From CAXBPY01 sp003455275 (GTDB lineage Bacteria > Bacteroidota > Bacteroidia > Chitinophagales > UBA10324): a stretch of DNA of 15,986 nt. Where the stretch lies: NCBI GenBank assembly GCA_963977675.1, contig CAXBPY010000063.1, forward strand, positions 1 through 15,986, read 5' to 3'. This document shows, in pieces, positions 1-6,808 of the stretch (its first letter is position 1; every line of letters begins with the position of its first letter). The position numbers and the translations under genes are program-made. The notes beneath the pieces are model-generated. The model was not told where the DNA came from. It did not search any database and saw nothing but the letters and a program-made list of their open reading frames with translations.

Positions 1-638
1 ATTCCACCGCTTCCGCAACATGGGTCAAACACTCTGCCTTCATATGGTTCTAACATTTCAACCAACAGTTTCACTACGCTTTGCGGTGTGTAAAACTGTC
101 CGCCTTTTTTTCCTTCTGCCAAAGCAAACTCACCCAAAAAATATTCATACACTCTGCCCAACACATCTTTGCTCTGTGCTTCTTTTGTTCCAAGCGTTGC
201 AGTGCTAATCATGTCAATGAGTCCGCCAACACTTGCCTTGTCTAATTTTTCCTGTGCATACACTTTTGGCAAAACGCCTTTGAGAGAAGGGTTGTCTTTT
301 TCAATGGCATCCATTGCATCGTCAATGTCTTTTCCAATGGTGGGCAACTTGGCTCTGCCTTGCAGCCATGCCCATCGTGCAGAAGGGGGCACGAAAAAAA
401 CTTTTTCGGCTGTGTATTCATTCTTGTCTTCGGGGTCTGCACCTTCGTATTCGCCTTTGCCTTCCTTCAATTGGTTGTAAAGTTCTTCAAACGCATCAGA
501 AATGTATTTGAGAAAAATTAAACCCAACACCACATGCTTGTATTCGGCTGCATCCATATTCTTACGGAGCTTGTCAGCCGCTTTCCACAGTTTCTTTTCA
601 AGCGGTTCGTCTTTTATTTTCTTTTCTTTTTTCGCCAT
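1..638 (-). CDS. hsdM: Type I restriction-modification DNA methyltransferase subunit M (5' part; runs off the left edge)
   Basis: Adenine-N6 methyltransferase subunit of a type I restriction-modification system, which pairs with a specificity subunit (HsdS) and a translocase (HsdR). The 212 visible codons read without interruption from an ATG. Residues about 10-150 fit the HsdM N-terminal helical domain (LWKAADKLRKNMDAAEYKHV, then GLIFLKYISDAFEE). Next come the family signatures GRVYEYFLGEFA and GGQFYTPQSVVKLLVEML, and finally the SAM-binding motif I, DPCCGSGG, at residues 205-212, exactly at the window edge. The catalytic NPPF/Y motif and the C-terminus lie outside, as would hsdS and hsdR if they follow downstream. 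The family is usually about 500 residues, so less than half is seen. Family assignment is secure; whether the system is complete cannot be judged. Confidence 0.93.
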   Translation of the reverse strand, partial: MAKKEKKIKDEPLEKKLWKAADKLRKNMDAAEYKHVVLGLIFLKYISDAFEELYNQLKEGKGEYEGADPEDKNEYTAEKVFFVPPSARWAWLQGRAKLPTIGKDIDDAMDAIEKDNPSLKGVLPKVYAQEKLDKASVGGLIDMISTATLGTKEAQSKDVLGRVYEYFLGEFALAEGKKGGQFYTPQSVVKLLVEMLEPYEGRVFDPCCGSGG

Positions 639-1046
639 AGAAATTATATTTTTCTCTCACAACATTACTAAATTCAAATATGAAAATTAAGAGGAAGCAA
701 GGAAAGAAAATATCATTAATTCATAGTCACAAAAGGGCAGCAGATAATTTATCGCGCAATATTTTTTTCTCGCTTTCTGATTGAGTCAGCTTGATGGCAG
801 TTTCAAAATGGTGAACAGCTTTGGTGGTTTGTTGCAACCGCGAATAGATTTCGGCAAGCAGCGAATGAAACAGGTAAAACAATCTCAATTTCTTTTTGAA
901 AATGATGCAGCGTGTATGATTTGTTTTTATTGAGCAGGGGCATGGTTTTTATCAGAATTGATTGGAAGATGACGGATAAACAATTGTAAAATATTTTTAA
1001 CAACGAAAGAAGGCAAAGTTTTCTGCAATTAATTTTTGCATGGCAA
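639..1046. other. Intergenic stretch of about 400 bp with a gene remnant and no intact gene
   Basis: Between the hsdM start and the DUF1801 stop there is no convincing intact reading frame. The left part (639-726) is the upstream region of hsdM. On the minus strand it holds CATATTTG (682-675), one base off the Bacteroidota TAnnTTTG box, but no well-spaced -33 TTG, so I do not call a promoter. Positions 727-948 hold the C-terminal fragment of a sigma factor, listed separately. Positions 949-1046 show nothing I recognise in any frame. Confidence 0.6.
727..948 (-). pseudogene. C-terminal remnant of an ECF42-type RNA polymerase sigma factor
   Basis: On the minus strand a frame open from 948 to a TGA at 729-727 reads FYLFHSLLAEIYSRLQQ, then KAVHHFETAIKLTQSESEK, then KILRDKL. 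This matches the TPR-like C-terminal tail of ECF42 sigma factors (SigJ-like proteins with a DUF6596 extension). Bacteroidota members there read roughly YYLF..LAEFY..L.....AI.NFEKAIEL....EKDLL.KKL. There is no start codon in the frame and two stops (TGA, TAA) lie just upstream at 954-949. The DNA-binding sigma2 and sigma4 domains are absent from the window. ECF42 genes normally sit beside YCII (DGPF) and VOC genes, and damaged copies of both lie about 1.5 kb away, which supports the identification. The match is from memory of the family, not a search. Confidence 0.68.
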
Positions 1047-1463
1047 TCAGCAGTTCGCCATTTTTTTCTTCGCTGCTTTCTCAATTATTTTTTTCAGCAC
1101 TGCTGTGTTTACATCGCTTAGTTTGTTGATGTACAAACAACCTTTTCCGGTTTTGTGTTTGCCTAAATCTTTCAGCAGCGATGCATCTGCTTCGGGGCCA
1201 AGCAATCCGTAGAGCGTCAGGTTTTGTTTGCGTGGCGATAACCCGAACATAAACCAGTCCAGCTCGCGGCCGCTTTCATATTTCAAAACCATGTTCCCAA
1301 ATCCAATGATGGCTGAGCCCCACATTTTGGGTTCAGCTGCGCTTGCTTTTTTCATCATCTCAATAATTGCATTGCAATCGCTTTGTGTTTGTTCACTCAT
1401 CTTCTTTAGAAAAGTATGAACATCATTTTTTGTTTCTTGTGTTTTAAGTTTTGCTTTTGCCAT
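1047..1463 (-). CDS. DUF1801 domain-containing protein (YdhG-like)
   Basis: 138 residues. Family signs are the central WGSAIIGFGNMVLKYESGRE segment (about residues 48-67), WFMFGLSPRKQNLTLYG, and the closing GKGCLYINKLSDVN followed by a lysine-rich helix. DUF1801 proteins are small, soluble, single-domain proteins of unknown biochemical function with a fold related to iron-sulphur assembly or frataxin-like proteins; nothing in this sequence pins the activity. The start is ATG at 1463. The DUF2461 gene ends only 10 bp upstream, so the two are probably one transcript. The tail (KKKMANC) is lysine-rich and encoded across a seven-A run, where a small indel would change the C-terminus. Assignment to the family is firm; function is unknown. 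Confidence 0.85.
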   Translation of the reverse strand: MAKAKLKTQETKNDVHTFLKKMSEQTQSDCNAIIEMMKKASAAEPKMWGSAIIGFGNMVLKYESGRELDWFMFGLSPRKQNLTLYGLLGPEADASLLKDLGKHKTGKGCLYINKLSDVNTAVLKKIIEKAAKKKMANC

Positions 1464-1473
1464 AATTATTTTT

Positions 1474-2154
1474 TTAAACTATCGAAACTCCATTAGCATC
1501 AGTAGTGAGCAGTTCGCTCATCCAGTCAAAATAAGTCCGCAGGTTTTTAAATGTCTGATTCAGTTCTTTCAGAAAATTTTTATCCATCATTTCCTTGTCT
1601 GAAAAATTTCGTTCAAAATAAAATTGCTTATGCCGGAGCAATTCAATAGCGGGGTTATCTCTTGAAAATCCTTTCGGTGCAGTTGCAACTTTTTCACCTT
1701 GCAGTATGCCGAATGTTTTTACAAGTGTTTTGTTCTTCAGCATTTTTTTCCACTCAGTAAAATTTGCATCAATATCTTTTCTAATCCTCAGAAGGTCTTC
1801 GGGATTGGGCATGAAGAAACCGCCGGCAGCCAGCGTTTGCCCGGGACCAATCTGATAGTAATAACCTCCGCGAAGTTTTTTTGTAGCCCGTTTGAAATGG
1901 CCGGCCCAGTATGTTTTGTAAGGAGTTTTGTCTTTCGAAAAACGGATGTCGTTGTATATGCGGAATAAACTTTCCTTGCCCGACGAGGTTTCGATGTTGT
2001 CATGCTTTCTCATTTCAACCAGCAACGCATCAGCAAATGCAATTGTGTTTTCATGCGCTTCGGTATAGCGATTTTTGTTTTTCGTAAACCAGTCGCGGTT
2101 GTTATTTTTTGAAAGCTCTTTTAAAAAGTTGTAAGTGCTTTTTTCAATCTGCAT
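1474..2154 (-). CDS. DUF2461 domain-containing protein
   Basis: 226 residues, the usual length for the DUF2461 (TIGR02453) family. Recognisable segments in order are FLKELSKNNNRDWFTKNKNR near the N-terminus, then RIYNDIRFSKDKTPYKT at about 66-82, then GGYYYQIGPGQTLAAGGFFMP, then NPAIELLRHKQFYFERNF. The RxYxDxRFSKDKTPYK and G.Y..I.P.....GG...P blocks are the family hallmarks. The family is widespread, soluble and of unknown function; I see no signal peptide or membrane segment. The start is ATG at 2154, with a terminator hairpin upstream (2181-2215) separating it from the YCII pseudogene, so it should have its own promoter in 2155-2180 or within that region. It leads a likely two-gene operon with the DUF1801 gene. 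Confidence 0.9.
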   Translation of the reverse strand: MQIEKSTYNFLKELSKNNNRDWFTKNKNRYTEAHENTIAFADALLVEMRKHDNIETSSGKESLFRIYNDIRFSKDKTPYKTYWAGHFKRATKKLRGGYYYQIGPGQTLAAGGFFMPNPEDLLRIRKDIDANFTEWKKMLKNKTLVKTFGILQGEKVATAPKGFSRDNPAIELLRHKQFYFERNFSDKEMMDKNFLKELNQTFKNLRTYFDWMSELLTTDANGVSIV

Positions 2155-2180
2155 ATCGTTGTCAATAAAGATGATAACAA

Positions 2181-2215
2181 AAATAAAAAACGGCAGAGTT
2201 AGTCTCCGCCGTTTT
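2181..2215 (-). terminator. Rho-independent terminator downstream of the YCII pseudogene
   Basis: On the minus strand, AAAACGGCGGAG (2215-2204) pairs over 12 bp with CTCTGCCGTTTT (2198-2187) around a five-base loop, with one G-U wobble, and is followed by a T-rich tract (TTTTTTATTTTTG). On the plus strand the same wobble becomes an A-C mismatch, so the structure is best suited to leftward transcription. It would end the VOC-YCII transcript before the DUF2461 gene. Confidence 0.85.
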
Positions 2216-2236
2216 AATGATTTGAAATTTGATGCG

Positions 2237-2587
2237 TTACATTTTCAGTTCCTGTATGCCGCGAACCTCTACATGTCCGTTATCAAATTCCAGGATCGGA
2301 CAACCTTTTGAAATTTCAGTTGCTTCATCCAGCGTTTCAGCTTTAATCATCAGGTAACCGCCCACATATTCCTTACCTTCCATAAATGGTCCATCGCTCA
2401 CCACTTTTTTAGATCCGAGAATTTGTTTTCCTGATTGCTCCAAAGGTTGACCGCCAATAAATTTTCCTTGCTGTTGCAGACCGCCCATCCATTGCATCCA
2501 TTTCTGCATGTGTGCCTGCCATTGTTCGGGTCATTGCTGCAAAGTGGCACCATCACCGCCTCTGAATAGTAATAAGTAATCTTTCAG
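2237..2587 (-). pseudogene. YCII-related (DGPF domain) protein, start lost and internal TGA
   Basis: The intact reading frame from ATG 2509 gives 90 residues with the YCII/DGPF core, including VVSDGPFMEGKEYVGGYLMI and the end GHVEVRGIQELKM. The natural N-terminus continues upstream in the same frame: from 2587 it reads (L)KDYLLLFRGGDGATLQQ, then TGA at 2533-2531, then PEQWQAHMQKWMQWMGG. This is the standard family start, M-K-x-Y/F-L-L-L followed by S/T-P-E-Q, with CTG where the ATG should be and TGA where a serine (TCA) would fit. Two independent point changes suggest a pseudogene of about 116 codons. A shortened protein from 2509 would lack the first beta strand. YCII proteins are small dimeric ferredoxin-like-fold enzymes, mostly of unknown substrate, often encoded beside ECF42 sigma factors. 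Confidence 0.75.
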
Positions 2588-2599
2588 TGAAATATTTTT

Positions 2600-2956
2600 T
2601 TATTTGTTTGAATGAAGCCCGATTGAATTTCCTTCTGTGTCTTCAATGAATGCCATGAAACGATTTTCGCCAATGTTGGTTTTGGGCATGGTTACTTTTC
2701 CTCCTGCTTTTGACACGCGGGCCAAAACAGTTTTCAAATCCGGATTGCAGTTGAGATAAAGTTTTACGCCCGACTTGCTTGGCTTGTGCATTTTGCTTTG
2801 GCAGATTCCGCCGTTGGCTTTTCCGCTGCCATCTTCCCATGGGAAAAATGCCATTTTCATTCCCATCATTTCATACTCTTCCATTTTTAATTTGAAAATG
2901 GATTCGTAAAATTTTTTTGCGCGCTTGATATCCTTTACAGAAATTTCAAAGGCCGT
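2600..2956 (-). pseudogene. VOC (glyoxalase/bleomycin-resistance fold) family protein with damaged 5' end
   Basis: From ATG 2884 the frame gives 94 residues containing MKMAFFPWEDGSGKANGGIC and ending FMAFIEDTEGNSIGLHSNK, the usual second half of a VOC domain (VLARVSKAGGKV, then F.A...D.EGN..GLHS). The first beta-alpha-beta unit lies upstream in the same frame: FEISVKDIKRAKKFYESIFK reads from 2950. That segment has no start codon, and an in-frame TAA sits at 2959-2957. The expected I-N-W-F-E opening appears as ATAAAC in another frame, so a small indel near 2951-2955 is likely. Without the first unit the fold would be incomplete, hence the pseudogene call; translation from 2884 cannot be excluded. 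It lies 12 bp before the YCII pseudogene start and was probably co-transcribed with it. Confidence 0.72.
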
Positions 2957-2996
2957 TTATGAGGGTAGGTGAGGCCCAAGGTGGCAATCAGTCTGC

Positions 2997-3389
2997 TTAT
3001 ATAATTCCAAAAATGATTTGTCGACTGATCGGTTTGCTGAAATACTTTTTTACCATAGGGTAAGCCATCGCCTTGTCCACATCGAAAGGGTCACTGGAAG
3101 ATGTGAGCATATAAATGACAGGGCAAGTGGTTTTGCCTTGCAGGAATTCCGAATAATGTTCCAAGAACTCAAATCCTCCCATTATTGGCATGCGGATATC
3201 TAAAAAAATAACATCAGGTTGTTGATTGCCTAAAGTCTTTAGGTATTCCAACGCTTGTGCACCGTTGGTGCTGATGGAGATTTTAGAAGCGACTCCTATT
3301 TCTTCCAATAGGTGCTGTGCAATATAGGTGTCAACATCGTTGTCGTCAACAATGTGCACCTCTTTGTATTTAGGTTCTGCAGCGGTCAT
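2997..3389 (-). CDS. Single-domain (CheY-like) response regulator
   Basis: 130 residues made only of a receiver domain. The acidic pair D15-D16 (HIVDDNDVD), the phospho-acceptor D64 (VIFLDIRMPIMGG), T96 (YMLTSSSD) and K119 (FSKPIS) are all present, so it should accept phosphate. There is no DNA-binding or enzymatic output domain. Its ATG overlaps the kinase stop by one base (TAATG), indicating translational coupling with the histidine kinase upstream, its obvious partner. The MVKKYFSKP style is typical of stand-alone receivers in Bacteroidota. The output partner is not visible: it may act by protein contact or pass phosphate onward. The gene is followed after about 40 bp by the damaged VOC gene. 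Confidence 0.93.
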   Translation of the reverse strand: MTAAEPKYKEVHIVDDNDVDTYIAQHLLEEIGVASKISISTNGAQALEYLKTLGNQQPDVIFLDIRMPIMGGFEFLEHYSEFLQGKTTCPVIYMLTSSSDPFDVDKAMAYPMVKKYFSKPISRQIIFGII

Positions 3390-5584
3390 TACGCAATATT
3401 AGGAATAAACAGCCTAAAAGTAGAGCCGGATGTCGGTGTTGAGTGTACATCAATGGCTCCGCCTAGTTTTTCAACCGTTTCTTTAACGATATACAGTCCC
3501 AGCCCCGATCCTGTTGATAAGCTGGTAGCGCGGAAAAACATTTCGAAAATACGCTCTTGATTATCTTCGGAAATTCCAATACCATTGTCCTTTGCGACAA
3601 TTTCAACCCCTTTTCCCTTGCTCATGAATGTTAAATTTAGGTTCCTCTCAGCCTTATTCTTGTCTTGATATTTGATGGCGTTGGAAATGATGTTTGAAAG
3701 AATAACTTTAATGCTTCTCTTGTCGGACTTCAATTGAAGACCTGGTTCAATTTCCAAATGCAGCAAGAATTCGCTGCTTCCATCCATGTAGTTTAGGTTT
3801 TCGCGCACTTCATTTATCAACAATTCTAAATCGATCCATTCTGCATTGATTTCTGATCGGGAGTTTCGAGAGTAATCTAAGATTTCAGCAATGAAATCAT
3901 CCAGTTTTCGAATAGATTCTTTGATCATACGGATTAGGTCGTGTTGCTTGGTTTCAGTATTTGGCAAATCCATTTCGATAATATGAACCAAACCCAACAC
4001 GGATGCCAATGGTGCTCTTAAATCATGTGAAGTGCTATAAACAAATCGATCCAACTCAGAATTGGTTTTTTGTAAAGCCTCGTTTTTCAGGGTCAACTCT
4101 TTTTCGGCAAGGGCTATAGCAGTTACATCGCTACCGGTAGCTAGAAGGAACTTTTCCTTTTTGGGACCTTCATAGGGGGTGATTGTTCTCAGGATATGCA
4201 GTTCATCACTAGCGCCCAGCCTGTAAGTTTCACGCCATTGCTGTGTTTCTCCAGTTGCCAAAGCGGCATTCTCCATCGCTACTCGATTGGTGATGAATTC
4301 GCCTCCCTTACCGGTTTTTTCAACATAATCCTGCTCTGTTTTTCCGATGATCCATTCGCGAATTTCATCCCGCTTCACAGTCTTCTTGTTTAGATAGACA
4401 AAGCGCAATTCATGGTCTATGATACCTACTTCAATTGGCATACGATCAAGGATGCTCTCATAGAAGTTCTTCTGCTTCTTCACCTTTTCATCGGCCTCAA
4501 CAATGGAGGTAACATCTACTCCATAACCGATCACATATTGCAACTCGCCGTTTTTCAAAAGAGGATAATATTTCCTCAATCTATGTTCGGTTTTCCCATC
4601 AGACATTAACATGGTGTCAATGAATTCGACAACATCTTTGGTTTCTAACATTTTGTTGAAAAAATATCTTCGTTTATGAGCCAATTCGAGGTCGCGGCCC
4701 CTCATTTTACAATATTCAAAATCATCTTTGCCAATGATCCATTTTCTTAACTCGGGATTTTTGATTCCCATGGGATTCACATATAGATACCGGTGGTTAC
4801 TGTCGAAAAGGGCAATATCAGAAGGTAGATTATTAAGTATCTCCTCGTTGAATGTTTTTTCCCTTAAGAGGGCCTCTTCCAACTGTTTTTTTTCAGTGAT
4901 ATCATTAAAGCTCCATAGGTGGCCTTTGAAGGAATCATTTTCAAAGACAGGAACATAATTTCTTTCCAATATACGGCCATCAATCAAACGGATAATATTA
5001 CCGGTCACCATTGCTCTGGCCCTTCTGATATTGATGGTAGTGGCAATCAACTGTTCGGCATCTTCGATTTTGGCGATGATCTTGGATGTGATGGCATTAC
5101 GCTCTGACTCCATGACCTCATTTGGATTAATGCCCTCAAGGAACAGATCGCAGAAGGGTTGATTCACTAATTGAATGTTTCCCAATGCGTCTTCAAATAG
5201 TATTCCTGTTTGATAGGAAGTCATCAGGGATTTTACCGCTTCTTCATTTCTTGAAGCTTGCACTACTTGGCTGTACAATTGATCAGTAAGCACACCAATG
5301 TCGTCTTGCAATTGCATGCCCTTCTCACCTAGAAGGCTCATGATATCTTTTATTTTACTAACTGAATTTGTTTTTAATTGAAGCTCTTCTTTCAGTCTTT
5401 GATTAATTTCAATGTATTCTGACTCGCTGATGCTGAATGCACGCTCAGCTAGCGCCTTGTCCTTTTCAAAAGCTAAATAAGAGTCATTAATGGCTGATAG
5501 AAAATCCGCCAATTCAGGATGATTATGTATATGTTCAGGAAGATGCTTCCTGATTTGGCGAGCCAATAGTTTGTTATAGCTCAT
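3389..5584 (-). CDS. PAS-domain sensor histidine kinase (HisKA/HATPase), partner of FIST protein
   Basis: 731 residues. Residues 1-110 form a charged, helical, coiled-coil-like N-terminus. Three PAS domains follow at about 115-235 (ending WSFNDITEKK), 245-365 (ending GYGVDVTSI) and 375-492 (ending ATGSDVTAI). The last two open with similar helices, (NF)NEEILNNLPSDIALFDSN and FYESILDRMPIEVGIIDHE, so they may be a duplication. The HisKA helix carries the phospho-acceptor H520 in YSTSHDLRAPL. The ATPase domain has the N box (NIISNAIKY, N635), G1 (DNGIGI, 666-671) and G2 (GSGLGLYIV). There are no membrane segments, so this is a cytoplasmic sensor. It overlaps the FIST gene by 11 nt and the regulator by 1 nt, one operon. 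The likely reading is that FIST binds a small ligand and this kinase reports it. Confidence 0.94.
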   Translation of the reverse strand: MSYNKLLARQIRKHLPEHIHNHPELADFLSAINDSYLAFEKDKALAERAFSISESEYIEINQRLKEELQLKTNSVSKIKDIMSLLGEKGMQLQDDIGVLTDQLYSQVVQASRNEEAVKSLMTSYQTGILFEDALGNIQLVNQPFCDLFLEGINPNEVMESERNAITSKIIAKIEDAEQLIATTINIRRARAMVTGNIIRLIDGRILERNYVPVFENDSFKGHLWSFNDITEKKQLEEALLREKTFNEEILNNLPSDIALFDSNHRYLYVNPMGIKNPELRKWIIGKDDFEYCKMRGRDLELAHKRRYFFNKMLETKDVVEFIDTMLMSDGKTEHRLRKYYPLLKNGELQYVIGYGVDVTSIVEADEKVKKQKNFYESILDRMPIEVGIIDHELRFVYLNKKTVKRDEIREWIIGKTEQDYVEKTGKGGEFITNRVAMENAALATGETQQWRETYRLGASDELHILRTITPYEGPKKEKFLLATGSDVTAIALAEKELTLKNEALQKTNSELDRFVYSTSHDLRAPLASVLGLVHIIEMDLPNTETKQHDLIRMIKESIRKLDDFIAEILDYSRNSRSEINAEWIDLELLINEVRENLNYMDGSSEFLLHLEIEPGLQLKSDKRSIKVILSNIISNAIKYQDKNKAERNLNLTFMSKGKGVEIVAKDNGIGISEDNQERIFEMFFRATSLSTGSGLGLYIVKETVEKLGGAIDVHSTPTSGSTFRLFIPNIA

Positions 5585-6713
5585 GGAATGATGTAATGGT
5601 CATCGTCTGATTATGGAAGTTGCATGTAGTCTCCTCTTTTAAAGGCGAAATCTCGCCGTAGGAGTAAAAGCCACTTAACAAGGTTCCTTCGCCATAAAGT
5701 TCCCTAACTGCTTCAACTTCTTCCTCTGTTCGTGGACCAAGAATGAGTTTTCTTCCAACGCAGCTGATCAGTATGGCCAAGTCGGGTTTGATATTAGTTT
5801 TTTCTATGGTCTGATGGGCCGCGTCTCCGGCAGCAGATGTGAGTTTGTCGAAATTTGCTTTCATAAACCGCACCTTGGATCCAGTTGGAATATCGCCAGC
5901 AAAAGTCATTGATCCATCGTTTTCAGATATGGAAAGTATGGTTCTAACGACAGGTTGTTTAAGCTCATCGTTGATCATGGATAATGGGAAAAGCAGCGCA
6001 GAAGATGGAAGATTTCGCGCCTCATCACCCAAATAAGTTTTGTATAACTCCAAAGCGCTCTTTCCATCGATTTCATAAAGTACATTTCCGATAGATTTTG
6101 TCACCTCCCTTTCTGTTCCAAATGTTTCCCAACCTCCCATAGATCCATGTGAAACTTGCAGGCTTTTTCCATAAAAACCAATGGCAACAATTTGTCCTTC
6201 TTTTGGATTGCTGTTCAAACCTACGAGGGTTGATTTGAAATCCACACCGTCTCCAGCGAGCCCTCCTGTAACCAGGATTTTTCCTTCAACTCCTTTATTT
6301 AGACCCTTGATCAGTTCACTTCCATTTACCTGGTTGCCATCCGATATTATCATGATATTAACCAAATCTTCCAGGGGTAGCATTTCAATCAATTTCTGAG
6401 CCGCTTCATAGCTATTTGCATAATTGACAATGTTAGTCTCGGCAAGTTTTATGGATGATTTTTCAAATGCAATAGCCGTTGCCACGATGGTGTTGTCGAC
6501 CACGGAGTCATTAAATATTTCACCACTGGTAGTACAATAAACCACATCCGCATTTGGAAATTTAGAGGCAACTCTGTCAATTTCGCCTTTATCAGCAAGC
6601 ATTGATTTTGACCCAAAGCAAATCACCAATTGCGATTCTGAATCGCTTACGGGCTTCGGGCCTGCAATTACTTCAATTGTGCCTTTTCGAAAATTGTGTA
6701 GGGATGTTTTCAT
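5574..6713 (-). CDS. FIST domain-containing sensory protein
   Basis: 379 residues with FIST N (about 25-215) and FIST C (about 220-360) domains. Typical segments are VVYCTTSGEIFNDSVVDNTI, LVTGGLAGDGVDF, and the C-terminal GFYSYGEISPL followed by C-x-FHNQTMTITSF. FIST domains are known as putative small-molecule (amino-acid-like) sensing modules, commonly found with histidine kinases, chemoreceptors and cyclic-nucleotide enzymes. No signal peptide or membrane segment is visible, so it should be cytoplasmic. It is the first gene of a three-gene operon; its end overlaps the kinase start by 11 nt. A 7-bp inverted repeat lies 23 bp ahead of the ATG. The ligand is unknown. Confidence 0.92.
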   Translation of the reverse strand: MKTSLHNFRKGTIEVIAGPKPVSDSESQLVICFGSKSMLADKGEIDRVASKFPNADVVYCTTSGEIFNDSVVDNTIVATAIAFEKSSIKLAETNIVNYANSYEAAQKLIEMLPLEDLVNIMIISDGNQVNGSELIKGLNKGVEGKILVTGGLAGDGVDFKSTLVGLNSNPKEGQIVAIGFYGKSLQVSHGSMGGWETFGTEREVTKSIGNVLYEIDGKSALELYKTYLGDEARNLPSSALLFPLSMINDELKQPVVRTILSISENDGSMTFAGDIPTGSKVRFMKANFDKLTSAAGDAAHQTIEKTNIKPDLAILISCVGRKLILGPRTEEEVEAVRELYGEGTLLSGFYSYGEISPLKEETTCNFHNQTMTITSFHEL

Positions 6714-6735
6714 AGGGTTAAGGGATTTTGTAGAG

Positions 6736-6755
6736 CGTTTTTACAACGAAAAACG
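6736..6755 (-). promoter_or_regulatory. Perfect inverted repeat in the FIST operon leader
   Basis: CGTTTTT (6736-6742) and AAAAACG (6749-6755) are perfect inverted arms around a six-base centre, ending 23 bp before the FIST start codon. The position suits an operator or a small leader hairpin. No clear TAnnTTTG box with a correctly spaced TTG is visible nearby; TATCTTGC slightly upstream is only a weak candidate. Function is a guess. Confidence 0.35.
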
Positions 6756-6778
6756 GTGCAAGATACAGATAAATGTAG

Positions 6779-6803
6779 AAAAAGAACGACCCTTTCGGTC
6801 ATT
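6779..6803 (-). terminator. Likely intrinsic terminator after the cupin gene
   Basis: On the minus strand AATGACC (6803-6797) pairs with GGTCGTT (6791-6785) over seven bases, including one G-U wobble, around a GAAAG loop. It is followed by CTTTTT at 6784-6779. The stem is short but the shape and place, just past the cupin stop at 6809, fit a leftward terminator separating the DinB-cupin transcript from the FIST operon. Confidence 0.55.
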
Positions 6804-6808
6804 CATAG

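Noticed and set aside
803..1084. 93-codon minus-strand frame overlapping the DUF1801 end
   Set aside because: It has low-complexity, non-family-like translation, overlaps both the DUF1801 gene and the sigma remnant in another frame, and its region reads as sigma tail in the neighbouring frame.
2531..2533. TGA in the YCII gene read as selenocysteine or as a reassigned codon
   Set aside because: The family has serine or threonine here, several other genes in the window end in TGA, and tryptophan is coded by TGG throughout; a nonsense change is simpler.
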